This document shows, piece by piece, positions 1 through 7,100 of a DNA stretch of 27,553 nt. Source of the stretch: a virus; the IMG/VR virus record IMGVR_UViG_3300025127_000206, positions 1 to 27,553 of that record; one strand, written 5' to 3'. Numbering within the stretch: the first letter of the stretch is position 1; each line of letters starts with the position of its first letter. The position numbers and the translations under genes were made by a program. The notes under the pieces are model-generated. The model ran no database searches, was not told the DNA's origin, and saw only the letters and a list, made by a program, of their open reading frames with translations.

Positions 1-5
1 GCCAT
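1..5 (-). CDS. First bases of a gene running off the left edge
   Basis: A leftward ATG lies at positions 5-3, with GGAG about nine bases upstream on the same strand and the stop of the preceding leftward gene at 25-23. This fits the next gene of the same operon starting here. Only the start codon and two further bases are inside the window, so nothing can be said about the product. Confidence 0.35.
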
Positions 6-22
6 TATACATTCTCCATTAG

Positions 23-583
23 TTATTTCCGGGTTATTTTAGTTTTATCTTTAATCCATGTATTAAAGATATCAGAAGGCATGTCGAGCCCGGACTCAAC
101 ACGCTCCTGAAATAGAGCTGTTAATGTGTTCCATGCTGCATCAGATTTCTGTTGCGGCTCAAACCCATTCTCAGCTGCAAGGTCTAGCAATTGCTTCGCC
201 TTGTTGTCTTCTCCCTTTCCAAAAGTCACAAAGACATTATTTTTAATAATATCTCCTAGCCCTTGGTCACGAAGCCATTTATAGGCTTGCTCTCTCTTCG
301 CTTCATCTTTTGGAAGAGTGCACCTAAATTCTTTTTTAACAGATACATTAGAACCATCAGCTAATTTAATGGCTGACAATCCTTGCTCCGCTAATAATTC
401 TGGTATGATACGAGAACTTATTTCATCAATTTGTTCTTTTTTATTTTTAACTTGCTCTTCAAGTTGTGATAGTTCATCTTCTTTCTGTTTTAATCTTACA
501 CATTCCTGTGCAATAGTTGTTACCTCTACGTTGTCTAGAAGATCTTTTGAATCCTCTAACATCATTTTATTTATTTCACTCAT
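23..583 (-). CDS. Conserved phage protein with N-terminal coiled coil, unknown function
   Basis: A 186-aa soluble protein with no signal peptide or membrane segment. Residues about 25-60 are a charged heptad-like helix rich in E, K and Q, typical of a coiled coil. The rest is a compact domain containing IKLADGSNV, YKWLRDQGLGDIIKNN and a late AAWNTLTALFQERVESG segment. I recall this arrangement (a KLxDG strand, then WLRxxGxGDxIK, then WxTLxAxxxE) from proteins in many marine and T7-like phages, but I do not know its function. It starts one base after the stop of the upstream gene, with AAAGGA correctly placed before the ATG, so the two are co-transcribed from the promoter near 1012-1041. The position, away from the virion block, suggests a role in replication or the early programme; that is inference. 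Confidence 0.85.
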   Translation of the reverse strand: MSEINKMMLEDSKDLLDNVEVTTIAQECVRLKQKEDELSQLEEQVKNKKEQIDEISSRIIPELLAEQGLSAIKLADGSNVSVKKEFRCTLPKDEAKREQAYKWLRDQGLGDIIKNNVFVTFGKGEDNKAKQLLDLAAENGFEPQQKSDAAWNTLTALFQERVESGLDMPSDIFNTWIKDKTKITRK

Positions 584-584
584 G

Positions 585-992
585 TTATCCTTTCTGATAG
601 AGATCGAAATTAATTGGATAATATTTAGCCTCTCGTCGATCCCATTTCAAGAGATTAAATTTACCACTTGTATAATCGCTTACAATTGCACACGAGATAC
701 CTATCACTGCAGGATCTCCTGTTAAAAGAATATAATCTTGTTGTCTTACATCTTTTAAATTTTTTTGCATCTTAAATACAAATGGACTTGATGAGAATAT
801 TATCTGTGAATCTGGGCCAAAGTTTGGCAAACATATTACAAGATAACCGAAATCAGAAGCACCTAAAATATTTATATTCGCAGGTGGATGTTGTAATACA
901 TAAACAAAATTTTCTTTAGGATTCTCTTCTTTAAAAGATAAAAAATCTGCTAAAGACTTTGGCTTGTATAATTCAAAAATTTTATTCTTCAT
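585..992 (-). CDS. Hypothetical phage protein, 135 aa
   Basis: A 135-aa protein of mixed composition. It is not recognised. It begins MKNKIFELYKPKSLADFLSF and has a hydrophobic centre (FGYLVICLPNFGP, then DYILLTGDPAVIGISCAIVSDY), which looks like alternating beta strands of a soluble alpha/beta fold rather than a membrane protein. It is the first gene of the leftward unit read from the divergent promoter. The ATG at 992-990 lies only about 15-20 bases from the predicted transcription start, with a weak AAGAGA ribosome-binding site between. The following gene starts one base beyond its stop. The reading frame is long and well spaced, so it is very probably real; no function can be assigned. 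Confidence 0.8.
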   Translation of the reverse strand: MKNKIFELYKPKSLADFLSFKEENPKENFVYVLQHPPANINILGASDFGYLVICLPNFGPDSQIIFSSSPFVFKMQKNLKDVRQQDYILLTGDPAVIGISCAIVSDYTSGKFNLLKWDRREAKYYPINFDLYQKG

Positions 993-1004
993 TCTATTAT
1001 TCTC

Positions 1005-1035
1005 TTGACATCTTATATAGTAGTGTTTATATAAT
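1005..1035 (+). promoter_or_regulatory. Rightward sigma70-type promoter
   Basis: TTGACA at 1005-1010 is a perfect -35 box. TATATAAT at 1028-1035 gives a -10 with 17-base spacing (TATATA) or a perfect TATAAT with 19-base spacing. The predicted start is near 1042, giving a leader of about 13 bases before the small ORF at 1055 and about 164 bases before the helicase ATG. Confidence 0.75.
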
Positions 1036-1041
1036 TGTCAA
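1012..1041 (-). promoter_or_regulatory. Leftward sigma70-type promoter, overlapping the rightward one
   Basis: On the minus strand TTGACA occupies 1041-1036. TATATA follows at 1019-1014 with 16-base spacing, or TATAAG at 1017-1012 with 18-base spacing. It drives the leftward genes beginning at 992. The two promoters lie face to face over the same roughly 37 bases, so their -35 boxes form an inverted repeat (TTGACA...TGTCAA) and polymerase binding should be mutually exclusive. Confidence 0.7.
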
Positions 1042-1054
1042 CTAGAAAGTATAA

Positions 1055-1204
1055 ATGAAAAAATTTAAGAGTATGAAAAGGACCTCCGTCCAAGTAAAGC
1101 TTCGCGCTAGCCTCTGTACGGCAACCTATGAAGCGGTAAGTAACCGTGGAGGTGTGGAGCCTTTGCCTTTGTGCAAGTACGTGCACGGAAAGCACAAGGG
1201 TTGA
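1055..1204 (+). CDS. Small 49-aa leader ORF upstream of the helicase
   Basis: An uninterrupted frame starts at the first ATG after the predicted transcription start and stops at TGA 1202-1204, one base before the helicase ATG at 1206. The product is very basic; it begins MKKFKSMKRTSVQVKLR and ends CKYVHGKHKG. It has two cysteines and no membrane segment. The ribosome-binding site is weak (AGAAAG, about nine bases upstream); an alternative ATG is at 1073. Its codons are much richer in G and C at third positions than the helicase, so it either came from elsewhere or is constrained as RNA. It could be a real small protein, a leader peptide coupling translation to the helicase, or a chance frame over a structured RNA. 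I do not recognise the sequence. Confidence 0.5.
   Translation: MKKFKSMKRTSVQVKLRASLCTATYEAVSNRGGVEPLPLCKYVHGKHKG
1082..1153 (+). promoter_or_regulatory. Potentially structured GC-rich RNA leader
   Basis: In the leader of the helicase transcript, ACCTCC (1082-1087) can pair with GGAGGT (1148-1153). This encloses GCTTC (1099-1103) paired with GAAGC (1130-1134) and a small hairpin CGGT-AAGTA-ACCG (1134-1146), which shares base 1134 with the previous helix. The arrangement resembles a multibranch regulatory RNA, but it matches no riboswitch or ribozyme consensus I know. The same bases also encode the 49-aa ORF, so structure and coding compete as explanations. Confidence 0.35.
1166..1200 (+). 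promoter_or_regulatory. Hairpin that can sequester the helicase ribosome-binding site
   Basis: Bases 1166-1174 (CCTTTGTGC) can pair with 1192-1200 (GCACAAGGG) as a continuous nine-pair stem with one G-U pair and a 17-base loop. The 3' arm contains AAGGG, the only plausible ribosome-binding site for the helicase ATG at 1206. Ribosomes reading the upstream ORF to its stop at 1202-1204 would melt the stem. This is the usual arrangement for translational coupling. The pairing is visible in the sequence; the regulation is inferred. Confidence 0.5.
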
Positions 1205-1205
1205 T

Positions 1206-2639
1206 ATGAATTATAAATTTAAAACAAAACCTTACGACCACCAGTTGAAAGCATTAGAAAAGTCGTGGAACAAAAAACATTATGGCTATTTTATGGAGAT
1301 GGGCACAGGCAAATCTAAAGTATTGGTTGATAATATGGCTATGCTCTATGATAAAGGTAAAATAAATGGGGCGCTAATTATAGCACCAAAGGGTGTATAT
1401 AACAATTGGTATTCTCAAGAAATTCCAAATCATTTAGCTAGTCACATAAAACCAAAAATGGTACTCTGGACTGCTTCAACTTCTAAAACAAAGGATAAAG
1501 AGTATCAACAATTATTTGAAACTGGCTATGACCTTCACATCCTAATAATGAATGTTGAGGCTTTAAGCACAGACAAAGGTAGATTGTTTGCAGGTAAGTT
1601 TTTAAGAGCACATAGAACTATCATGGCTATTGATGAATCTACTACAATAAAAACACCAACAGCTAAAAGAACTAAAGCTATTGTTGCATTAGGTAAAGAA
1701 GCTTATTATAAAAGAATTCTTACAGGATCTCCTGTAACTAAATCACCATTAGATTTATATAGTCAATGTAATTTTTTACATGAAGATTCACTAGAATGTA
1801 CGTCATATTATTCTTTTAGAAATAGATATGCTGTTATGAAAAATCATAATTTTGGTGGACGTAGAGTGCAATTAGTACACAGCTATCAAAGATTAGATGA
1901 ATTAGCTGATATATTAAAAGCTTTTTCATACAGAGTATTAAAAGAAGACTGTCTGGATCTACCAGACAAAGTATATATCAAAAGAGAAGTAGAACTTAGC
2001 AAAGAACAAAAGGACGCTTACGCTACTATGAAATCTGCGGCCCTCGCTCAACTAAAAGGTAAACTAGCAACTGCGCCTCACGTTCTTACTCAAATGATGC
2101 GTTTGCATCAAATTACTTGTGGTCATTTAAAAAACGATGATGATACGATAACTGATTTAAAAAACGGACGTATCGATGAGTTGATAGATTTACTTGAAGA
2201 AGTAGAGGGTAAAGTTATTATTTGGGCTAATTATGTGCATGATATTAAAAATTTAATAAAAGCTTTAAGTAAAGAATATGGCGCAGATAGTGTTGTAGAA
2301 TATTATGGTGCAACCTCATCAGAAGATAGAGCCAAAGCTATTAAATTATTTCAAGATCCTAAATCAAAAGTAAAATATTTTATAGGTAATCCACAAACAG
2401 CTGGTTATGGTATTACTTTAACAGAAGCTGGAACAGTTGTATATTTTTCTAATGGATATGACTTAGAAAAAAGGCTACAGTCAGAAGACAGAGCACACAG
2501 AATAGGTCAAAAGAAGTCGGTAACATACGTCGACTTTATAGCACCAAAAACTGTAGATGAAAAGATAGTAAAAGCTTTAAGAAATAAAATAGATATTGCA
2601 AGTCAAGTAATGGGAGAGGAGTTAAAACAATGGATTTAA
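1206..2639 (+). CDS. SNF2-family (superfamily 2) DNA helicase/translocase
   Basis: A 477-aa ATP-dependent DNA translocase with both RecA-like lobes. Visible motifs: Walker A MGTGKS (residues 32-37), motif II DEST (143-146), motif III TGSP (173-176), motif V QTAGYGITLT (397-406) and motif VI QSEDRAHRIGQ (425-435). The last is the SNF2 signature. The protein is compact, without large insertions or extra domains, as in stand-alone phage SNF2-like helicases thought to act in replication, recombination or repair. An upstream GTG at 1146 would extend the frame by 20 residues, but ATG 1206 is chosen because the extension is cysteine-rich, lacks family similarity and overlaps the leader ORF. It is transcribed opposite to the virion genes from its own promoter and is followed by a 68-aa gene overlapping by ten bases. 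Confidence 0.93.
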   Translation: MNYKFKTKPYDHQLKALEKSWNKKHYGYFMEMGTGKSKVLVDNMAMLYDKGKINGALIIAPKGVYNNWYSQEIPNHLASHIKPKMVLWTASTSKTKDKEYQQLFETGYDLHILIMNVEALSTDKGRLFAGKFLRAHRTIMAIDESTTIKTPTAKRTKAIVALGKEAYYKRILTGSPVTKSPLDLYSQCNFLHEDSLECTSYYSFRNRYAVMKNHNFGGRRVQLVHSYQRLDELADILKAFSYRVLKEDCLDLPDKVYIKREVELSKEQKDAYATMKSAALAQLKGKLATAPHVLTQMMRLHQITCGHLKNDDDTITDLKNGRIDELIDLLEEVEGKVIIWANYVHDIKNLIKALSKEYGADSVVEYYGATSSEDRAKAIKLFQDPKSKVKYFIGNPQTAGYGITLTEAGTVVYFSNGYDLEKRLQSEDRAHRIGQKKSVTYVDFIAPKTVDEKIVKALRNKIDIASQVMGEELKQWI

Positions 2640-2836
2640 TAATATTAAACGATGGTCTATATCATTTAATACCTGTAACAAAGGAAATATTAGGCGATGT
2701 AAAATTATTTAATGAAATAGATTGTTTTGATTTGTGTGATATTCTTAGAGAAAAATTAACTGGCTATGTAGATACTTTAAACTTGCATATGATGAATGAT
2801 AGAACTGGCGTTATGATTGGTTGTATGTGTCGTTAA
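2630..2836 (+). CDS. Small hypothetical protein downstream of the helicase
   Basis: A 68-aa acidic protein that I do not recognise. It begins MDLIILNDGLYHLIPV, has four cysteines, and ends in a VMIGCMC segment followed by arginine. It overlaps the helicase 3' end by ten bases. A good AGGAG ribosome-binding site lies eight bases before its ATG inside the helicase gene, supporting translation and co-expression. Its 3' end overlaps the convergent speD-like gene by four bases, leaving no room for a shared terminator. A helper of the helicase is possible by position only. Confidence 0.7.
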   Translation: MDLIILNDGLYHLIPVTKEILGDVKLFNEIDCFDLCDILREKLTGYVDTLNLHMMNDRTGVMIGCMCR

Positions 2837-3210
2837 ATATCTACGAGTCCTGTTTCTCTGTTTAAATATTTATATTCTATTTTCTTCACATTAAATTCTT
2901 CTTTAATCATGTCACATATTTTTTTAACATCAAACTCACCACAACTATAAACATCAAACTGCATCAATGCAGGTTTTGGTTCATCCCAAATGTGCATTGC
3001 TATATGTGAAGTTTCAATAATTGCAACAGCAGTAATACCTCTGTTACCAGGCATGTTACAATATTTTACATACGGACCCATAAACACTTTCATATCTATA
3101 GACGAAATAAAATCTAACATCCAAGATTTTAATTGTTCCTCATCTGTTGGGGGCCTGTCAGCTTCTGCGCGAATAATAAGATGCTTATGCACCAGAAGAC
3201 TATTTTTCAT
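2833..3210 (-). CDS. speD: S-adenosylmethionine decarboxylase proenzyme-like protein
   Basis: A 125-aa protein of bacterial/archaeal class-1 AdoMetDC length. The enzyme decarboxylates S-adenosylmethionine to supply the aminopropyl group for spermidine, using a pyruvoyl group made by self-cleavage before a serine. The core is visible: ETSHIAMHIW with Ser68 as the expected cleavage and pyruvoyl residue, His73 for processing, and VYSCGEFD with Cys90 as the likely proton donor. The usual ESH is TSH here, a small deviation with Ser-His kept. It starts two bases after the endolysin stop and ends the leftward late block, so it should be expressed late. The gene is known as an auxiliary metabolic gene in marine phages, with proposed roles in polyamine-mediated DNA packing or host metabolism. 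Activity is inferred from the motifs. Confidence 0.88.
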   Translation of the reverse strand: MKNSLLVHKHLIIRAEADRPPTDEEQLKSWMLDFISSIDMKVFMGPYVKYCNMPGNRGITAVAIIETSHIAMHIWDEPKPALMQFDVYSCGEFDVKKICDMIKEEFNVKKIEYKYLNRETGLVDI

Positions 3211-3212
3211 TG

Positions 3213-3665
3213 CTAGATCTCTTCGTATTGAGTCTTGCCGGCGTCGTTACGAAATGCTCTTAGTCTTTGTTTACGATTGCCGTCTTTGTTGTAGGACACG
3301 TGCAACCATCCAGACTCGGGTGTGCCAGTGTAAAATTCTAAAATTGCTTGGTCGTAATCTAGGTTATTAGTAACCCACTCAAATAATTCTTTGTTGTCTA
3401 CTGAGTGACATTCGAAATCTGCCGCCTGGCCACGCGCGTGCTGACTGGTGCTTACGCTCCCGATGGCTTGGCACAGCGCTTGTGAGCGATAGCCCGAGGA
3501 CACGCTAACAACTCCCCACTCATCACGAGTTGGCTGTAGAATATTCTCACACAATAATTTTAAATTTTCTATATGTTCTTCTGTTGGTGTATTATCAATA
3601 CCTTTACGCTCCGCTGTCTGCGATTTAGTAAGCTCTCTTAAACTAAAGTTAGAACTTAATTTCAT
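3213..3665 (-). CDS. Peptidase M15-type endolysin (zinc peptidoglycan peptidase)
   Basis: A 150-aa peptidase of the M15 (D-Ala-D-Ala carboxypeptidase/endopeptidase) superfamily, expected to cut peptide crosslinks in the murein at lysis. The zinc-site pattern is visible: SSGYRS (57-61), SQHARGQAADFE with His76 and Asp83, and ESGWLHVSY with Glu117 and His122. There is no signal peptide, so export depends on the holin. The frame is open 20 codons further upstream, but the start is placed at ATG 3665-3663 because it forms an ATGA overlap with the holin stop and has GAGAGG about nine bases upstream. The gene is visibly richer in G and C than most neighbours, which may mean recent acquisition. The holin-endolysin-speD order looks like a lysis cassette with an attached metabolic gene. 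Confidence 0.88.
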   Translation of the reverse strand: MKLSSNFSLRELTKSQTAERKGIDNTPTEEHIENLKLLCENILQPTRDEWGVVSVSSGYRSQALCQAIGSVSTSQHARGQAADFECHSVDNKELFEWVTNNLDYDQAILEFYTGTPESGWLHVSYNKDGNRKQRLRAFRNDAGKTQYEEI

Positions 3666-3856
3666 CCAAACAACCTCTCTAATGCGAAGAGCGCAGCAGT
3701 TCCCGCAGCCGCTAAGAGAACCCAATAGACTTTATCTATCTTACCGCCCAATTTCTCGACGTCTTCGTGTACATGTTTTAAATTTTTTTTGACACCTGAA
3801 ATGTGTCCGTACAAAGATAAAATGTGTTCTCTTGTTGTTTTAGGTTCTATTGCCAT
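3662..3856 (-). CDS. Putative holin, single C-terminal membrane segment
   Basis: A 64-aa protein with a charged, probably helical N-terminal part (residues 1-42, with K, E and H spaced as an amphipathic or coiled-coil helix) followed by one hydrophobic segment, VYWVLLAAAGTAALFALE (43-60), and a short RLFG tail. This topology is typical of XhlA-like/class III small holins. It starts in a TAATG overlap with the preceding gene and ends in an ATGA overlap with the endolysin, which is the classical holin-endolysin order. The assignment rests on size, membrane segment and context. A spanin-like or antiholin role cannot be excluded. Confidence 0.72.
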   Translation of the reverse strand: MAIEPKTTREHILSLYGHISGVKKNLKHVHEDVEKLGGKIDKVYWVLLAAAGTAALFALERLFG

Positions 3857-4110
3857 TATGCAGAGCCTTGGGTTCTTGTTATTCTTCTAGCTCTTCTATT
3901 TATTTTAGAATCAACTTTTCTTTTTGCAGATCTAATTTGTTTTTTAAGAGGTCTGCCACTTTCCAAATTAATTCTTTTTTTAACATCTGGATGAGTGTCA
4001 GGAATATAACTACCTCTATTTCTCATATATTCTTTGCGTGCTTTTCTATTAGCAGCATTTTGTTTTGTTCTTTTCGTAACGCTTTTTATTCTTCCTATTG
4101 TTCTTGCCAT
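3856..4110 (-). CDS. Very basic 84-aa protein, unknown function
   Basis: About a third of the residues are K or R, spread along the whole length (from MARTIGRIKSVTKRTKQNAA to RRARRITRTQGSA). There is no membrane segment and no cysteine. It is joined by TAATG overlaps to the 1405-aa gene upstream and the holin downstream, so it is expressed with the late genes. Such composition suggests nucleic-acid binding, for example a DNA-associated virion component, or an interaction with an acidic partner. It is not recognised as a family and no motif beyond the charge pattern is visible. Confidence 0.75.
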   Translation of the reverse strand: MARTIGRIKSVTKRTKQNAANRKARKEYMRNRGSYIPDTHPDVKKRINLESGRPLKKQIRSAKRKVDSKINRRARRITRTQGSA

Positions 4111-7100
4111 TATGCTAATCCTTTTTGTTTTAATCTTATAGCTTGTTCGCCAGGGGATAATAAAGCAGTTTCTACCGATGTCAATCCTGTAGCTGTATTT
4201 GCTGGAGCCTTTGCTGTCTGTATATTTACAGGTGCTGGCTGTAGTGGTAATGGTGGTACTGGTAATTTAGCTGTTGTTTTATCAGCTTTTATACTTGTTG
4301 GTAATGATGTTAAGCCTGGACTGTATACTTCTCTTGCATCAAATGGAAACTCACCATTTAAATCTGCATCTTCTAGTATATCTATAATGTCATCTAACTC
4401 TGTTTCAGGAAAATATAATTCTTCATCTACAAATAAATCTTTACCTTTTCTACCAGTTTTTTCTAAATTATTTTCTAATGCTTCTATTTTTTCTTCAAAT
4501 CTAGCAGCTGAATATTTTAGAGGACTAAACTCTCCATCCATAGCCATATCTATTTGACCTGAAGGTAGTCTTCTTATGTCAGATTCATCAAAAATTAAAT
4601 CTTCATCTAGTCCTAATTCAACCATTGTGGTAAGAGCTTTGTATATTTTTTGTTGTTGTCTGAATGCTAATCTTTGTTGTTGTATAAAGTCAGATAAAAT
4701 TTCTGCTTTAGTTCTATTGTATTTATACATGTTACTTGCTTGCGGTGCTTCAGTTCTAACATTTTTAAGATCAGTTATAATAAAGTTCATTGATCTTTTT
4801 AAATCTACTTTTAGTGGTTTAACACCAGTTCCTAATCCAAGTAACACATCTTCAAGATAATAACTTTGACCTGTGCCGGTAAGTTTTTCTCTAAAACCAT
4901 AATACAATTGTTTAGTTGTAGTGACAGCACCAGGCTCTAGTGTGTTAATTAAATGCATGAAAGATTTTTTAAATATCTCCTCATAGTCTCCGTTTTCTAC
5001 TGCAAGATCACTATAGATTTTACCACCTGTTTTCTTTTTGTTTTGTGTTATTTCACTGATAGTTTCTAAGAAAATAGTTTTGTTTACAAAGGGAGCTAAT
5101 AATTCTCCAAATGGACCCGTGCCGCTAAATATAAAATCTAAAATAAATTTATCTATATCTTGTGGATTAGCTTTTTGTCTTTTAAATTTATTTATTGCAG
5201 CCTCGATCGGTCTTGTAACTGTGTCATAACCAATTAATGTTGACAGATCTATAACTTTAAATTCACCTTTGTCATCTACTTTTGTTATTGGAACTAAATC
5301 AGAGTTTCTTTGAAATTCAGGAGCCACATACATTTTATATCTATCCATTAAGTCTTCAGATATACCTGTGATAGTATTGTAAATACCATGTGTTGCATAA
5401 GATAAACCACCTAAAGTTAAATATTGACCCATCGCTCCTCTGAACCCCATAGATCTCATGATTGGATCAGATGATGACATCTCTCTTAAATTAGTTCTAA
5501 GTGTATTAAATGTAGTTCTAATCATTTCTGCAGGAAATGATACAAAGTTACCAAGTGGTGTAGTTTTAATTTGTTGAATTAGTTTAGGAACTAAACTGTA
5601 TGTAGGCATAGTATTTCTAACATACCATGCTGAAGCTTGTTTAATTGCTTCATCTAAATCCATTTTACTACCATCAAATTTAGTCTTACCTAATTTTTGA
5701 CCAGCAACTTCATCAAACCATGTGTACATTCTTTTTAAATCTTTTTTAGCATAATCTGCTAAGAAAGATTTGTACCATTGATATGCAAACCATTTCCATA
5801 CGTTGTCACCACCTGCATAAACTCTACTAGCTGTTCTTAAAAATCCTTTTGTCTCAAGATATTTTGCAAGACCATCTGTGTCTTTAATATTATTTTTTCT
5901 AATTAGCTGTAATACTTTTGTAAGTTCTGCTGCAACTAAGTTTTCATCTAGAGCTCCGTATCTTATACCTTCTCTAACACTATCTAATAATCTTTTTTCA
6001 GCTTCACCACCAAGTTTACCAGCATTAAAAATATCATCAGCTGCCATTTTTACGGAATCAATTACCGATGCTCTACCACCTAATAGACCTCTGTTAACTA
6101 CGAACATACTAGCAAAAGAAAAGTTTCTAGTTTGTGTAGCAGGAGATAATACAGTTTTACCAAACTGTGCAGCCACTTTAAATTGTAAAAAGTTTTTATA
6201 TCCTGGTATTTTAGCAAGATCATCAAGTGGTCCTTGTAGTGTTGTTAAATCAATAATTGTATCCACAGGTCCATATAGTTTACTAATATTAGATTTTAAT
6301 AAACCAAGACCATCTATTTTACCAACTTGTCTGACTGATTTACCTAGTTTGTCTGGTGTAATTCTATAAGCAAGTTCAGCTGCTTCTTTAGTTTTAAATA
6401 ATTGTCCTGTTCTAACCATAAGCTCACCTAAATTATCAAACATCATTTTGTTTGCAGAAGATGTAGATAAGTTAGATACAGTTTGTAATACTGTGTTTTT
6501 CATATTGTTTTCTGCACCTAATAGTTTTCTTATTACATCGGGTAACTCTTCACCTGTAGCTAATACGTCATCTACTTTTAATTTCTTTTTAGAAATTTCT
6601 GTAAGAGTTTGTATGGGATCTCTGTTATCTGTTTTTGCAAATCTTAATATGTCATTAACTTCATCTTTAGCTAATTGTTCTGTTGCTTGTTTTAAAGTTG
6701 TGCCATCTCTTTTAGCCATTTGAGTAGCTGTTACTTTCATACTTCTGTTTTTTTTAATAACAGTTTTCATAAAATCCATAGCATCTTTAAATATTTTAGA
6801 GTCTTCAGCCACACTGTAATTAGGATTTGTAAATATAGAGTAAGACTTTCTCATATAACCTTTTATATTTTTTAATAATTCATTTTTAATTAAAGAATCT
6901 TTTGGTAATATTTTTGCAAAAGTATTTTTTACTTCCATGATCTCATCGTTAAGAAGTTTTGCTGTAGATTGTAATTCTTTTGGTAACGCTTTTAATTGTC
7001 TTTGACCCTTAAAATATTCTAACACATCATCAAGATATTTATCCATCGATGCAGGTGAAGTTAATTTAGTATCATACATTTTGTTAGCATTTTTAGCTAA

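Noticed and set aside
1013-1195. 60-aa minus-strand frame in the promoter/leader region
   Set aside because: It is antisense to the leader, covers the divergent promoters and has no ribosome-binding site; probably a shadow.
1146-1205. GTG start extending the helicase by 20 residues
   Set aside because: The extension is Cys/Ser/Thr-rich with no family similarity, overlaps the leader ORF and hairpin, and ATG 1206 has an AAGGG upstream.
1081-1205. tRNA fragment or attachment site in the GC-rich leader
   Set aside because: No T-loop GGTTCRA pattern, no acceptor stem with CCA and no integrase nearby in the window.
3850-4557. 235-aa plus-strand frame opposite the basic protein and the giant gene
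   Set aside because: Antisense to well-supported coupled genes; Ser/Phe/Asn-rich composition is the mirror of AT-rich Lys/Glu codons.
5878-6369. 163-aa plus-strand frame inside the giant gene
   Set aside because: Antisense shadow with no start signal or recognisable motif.
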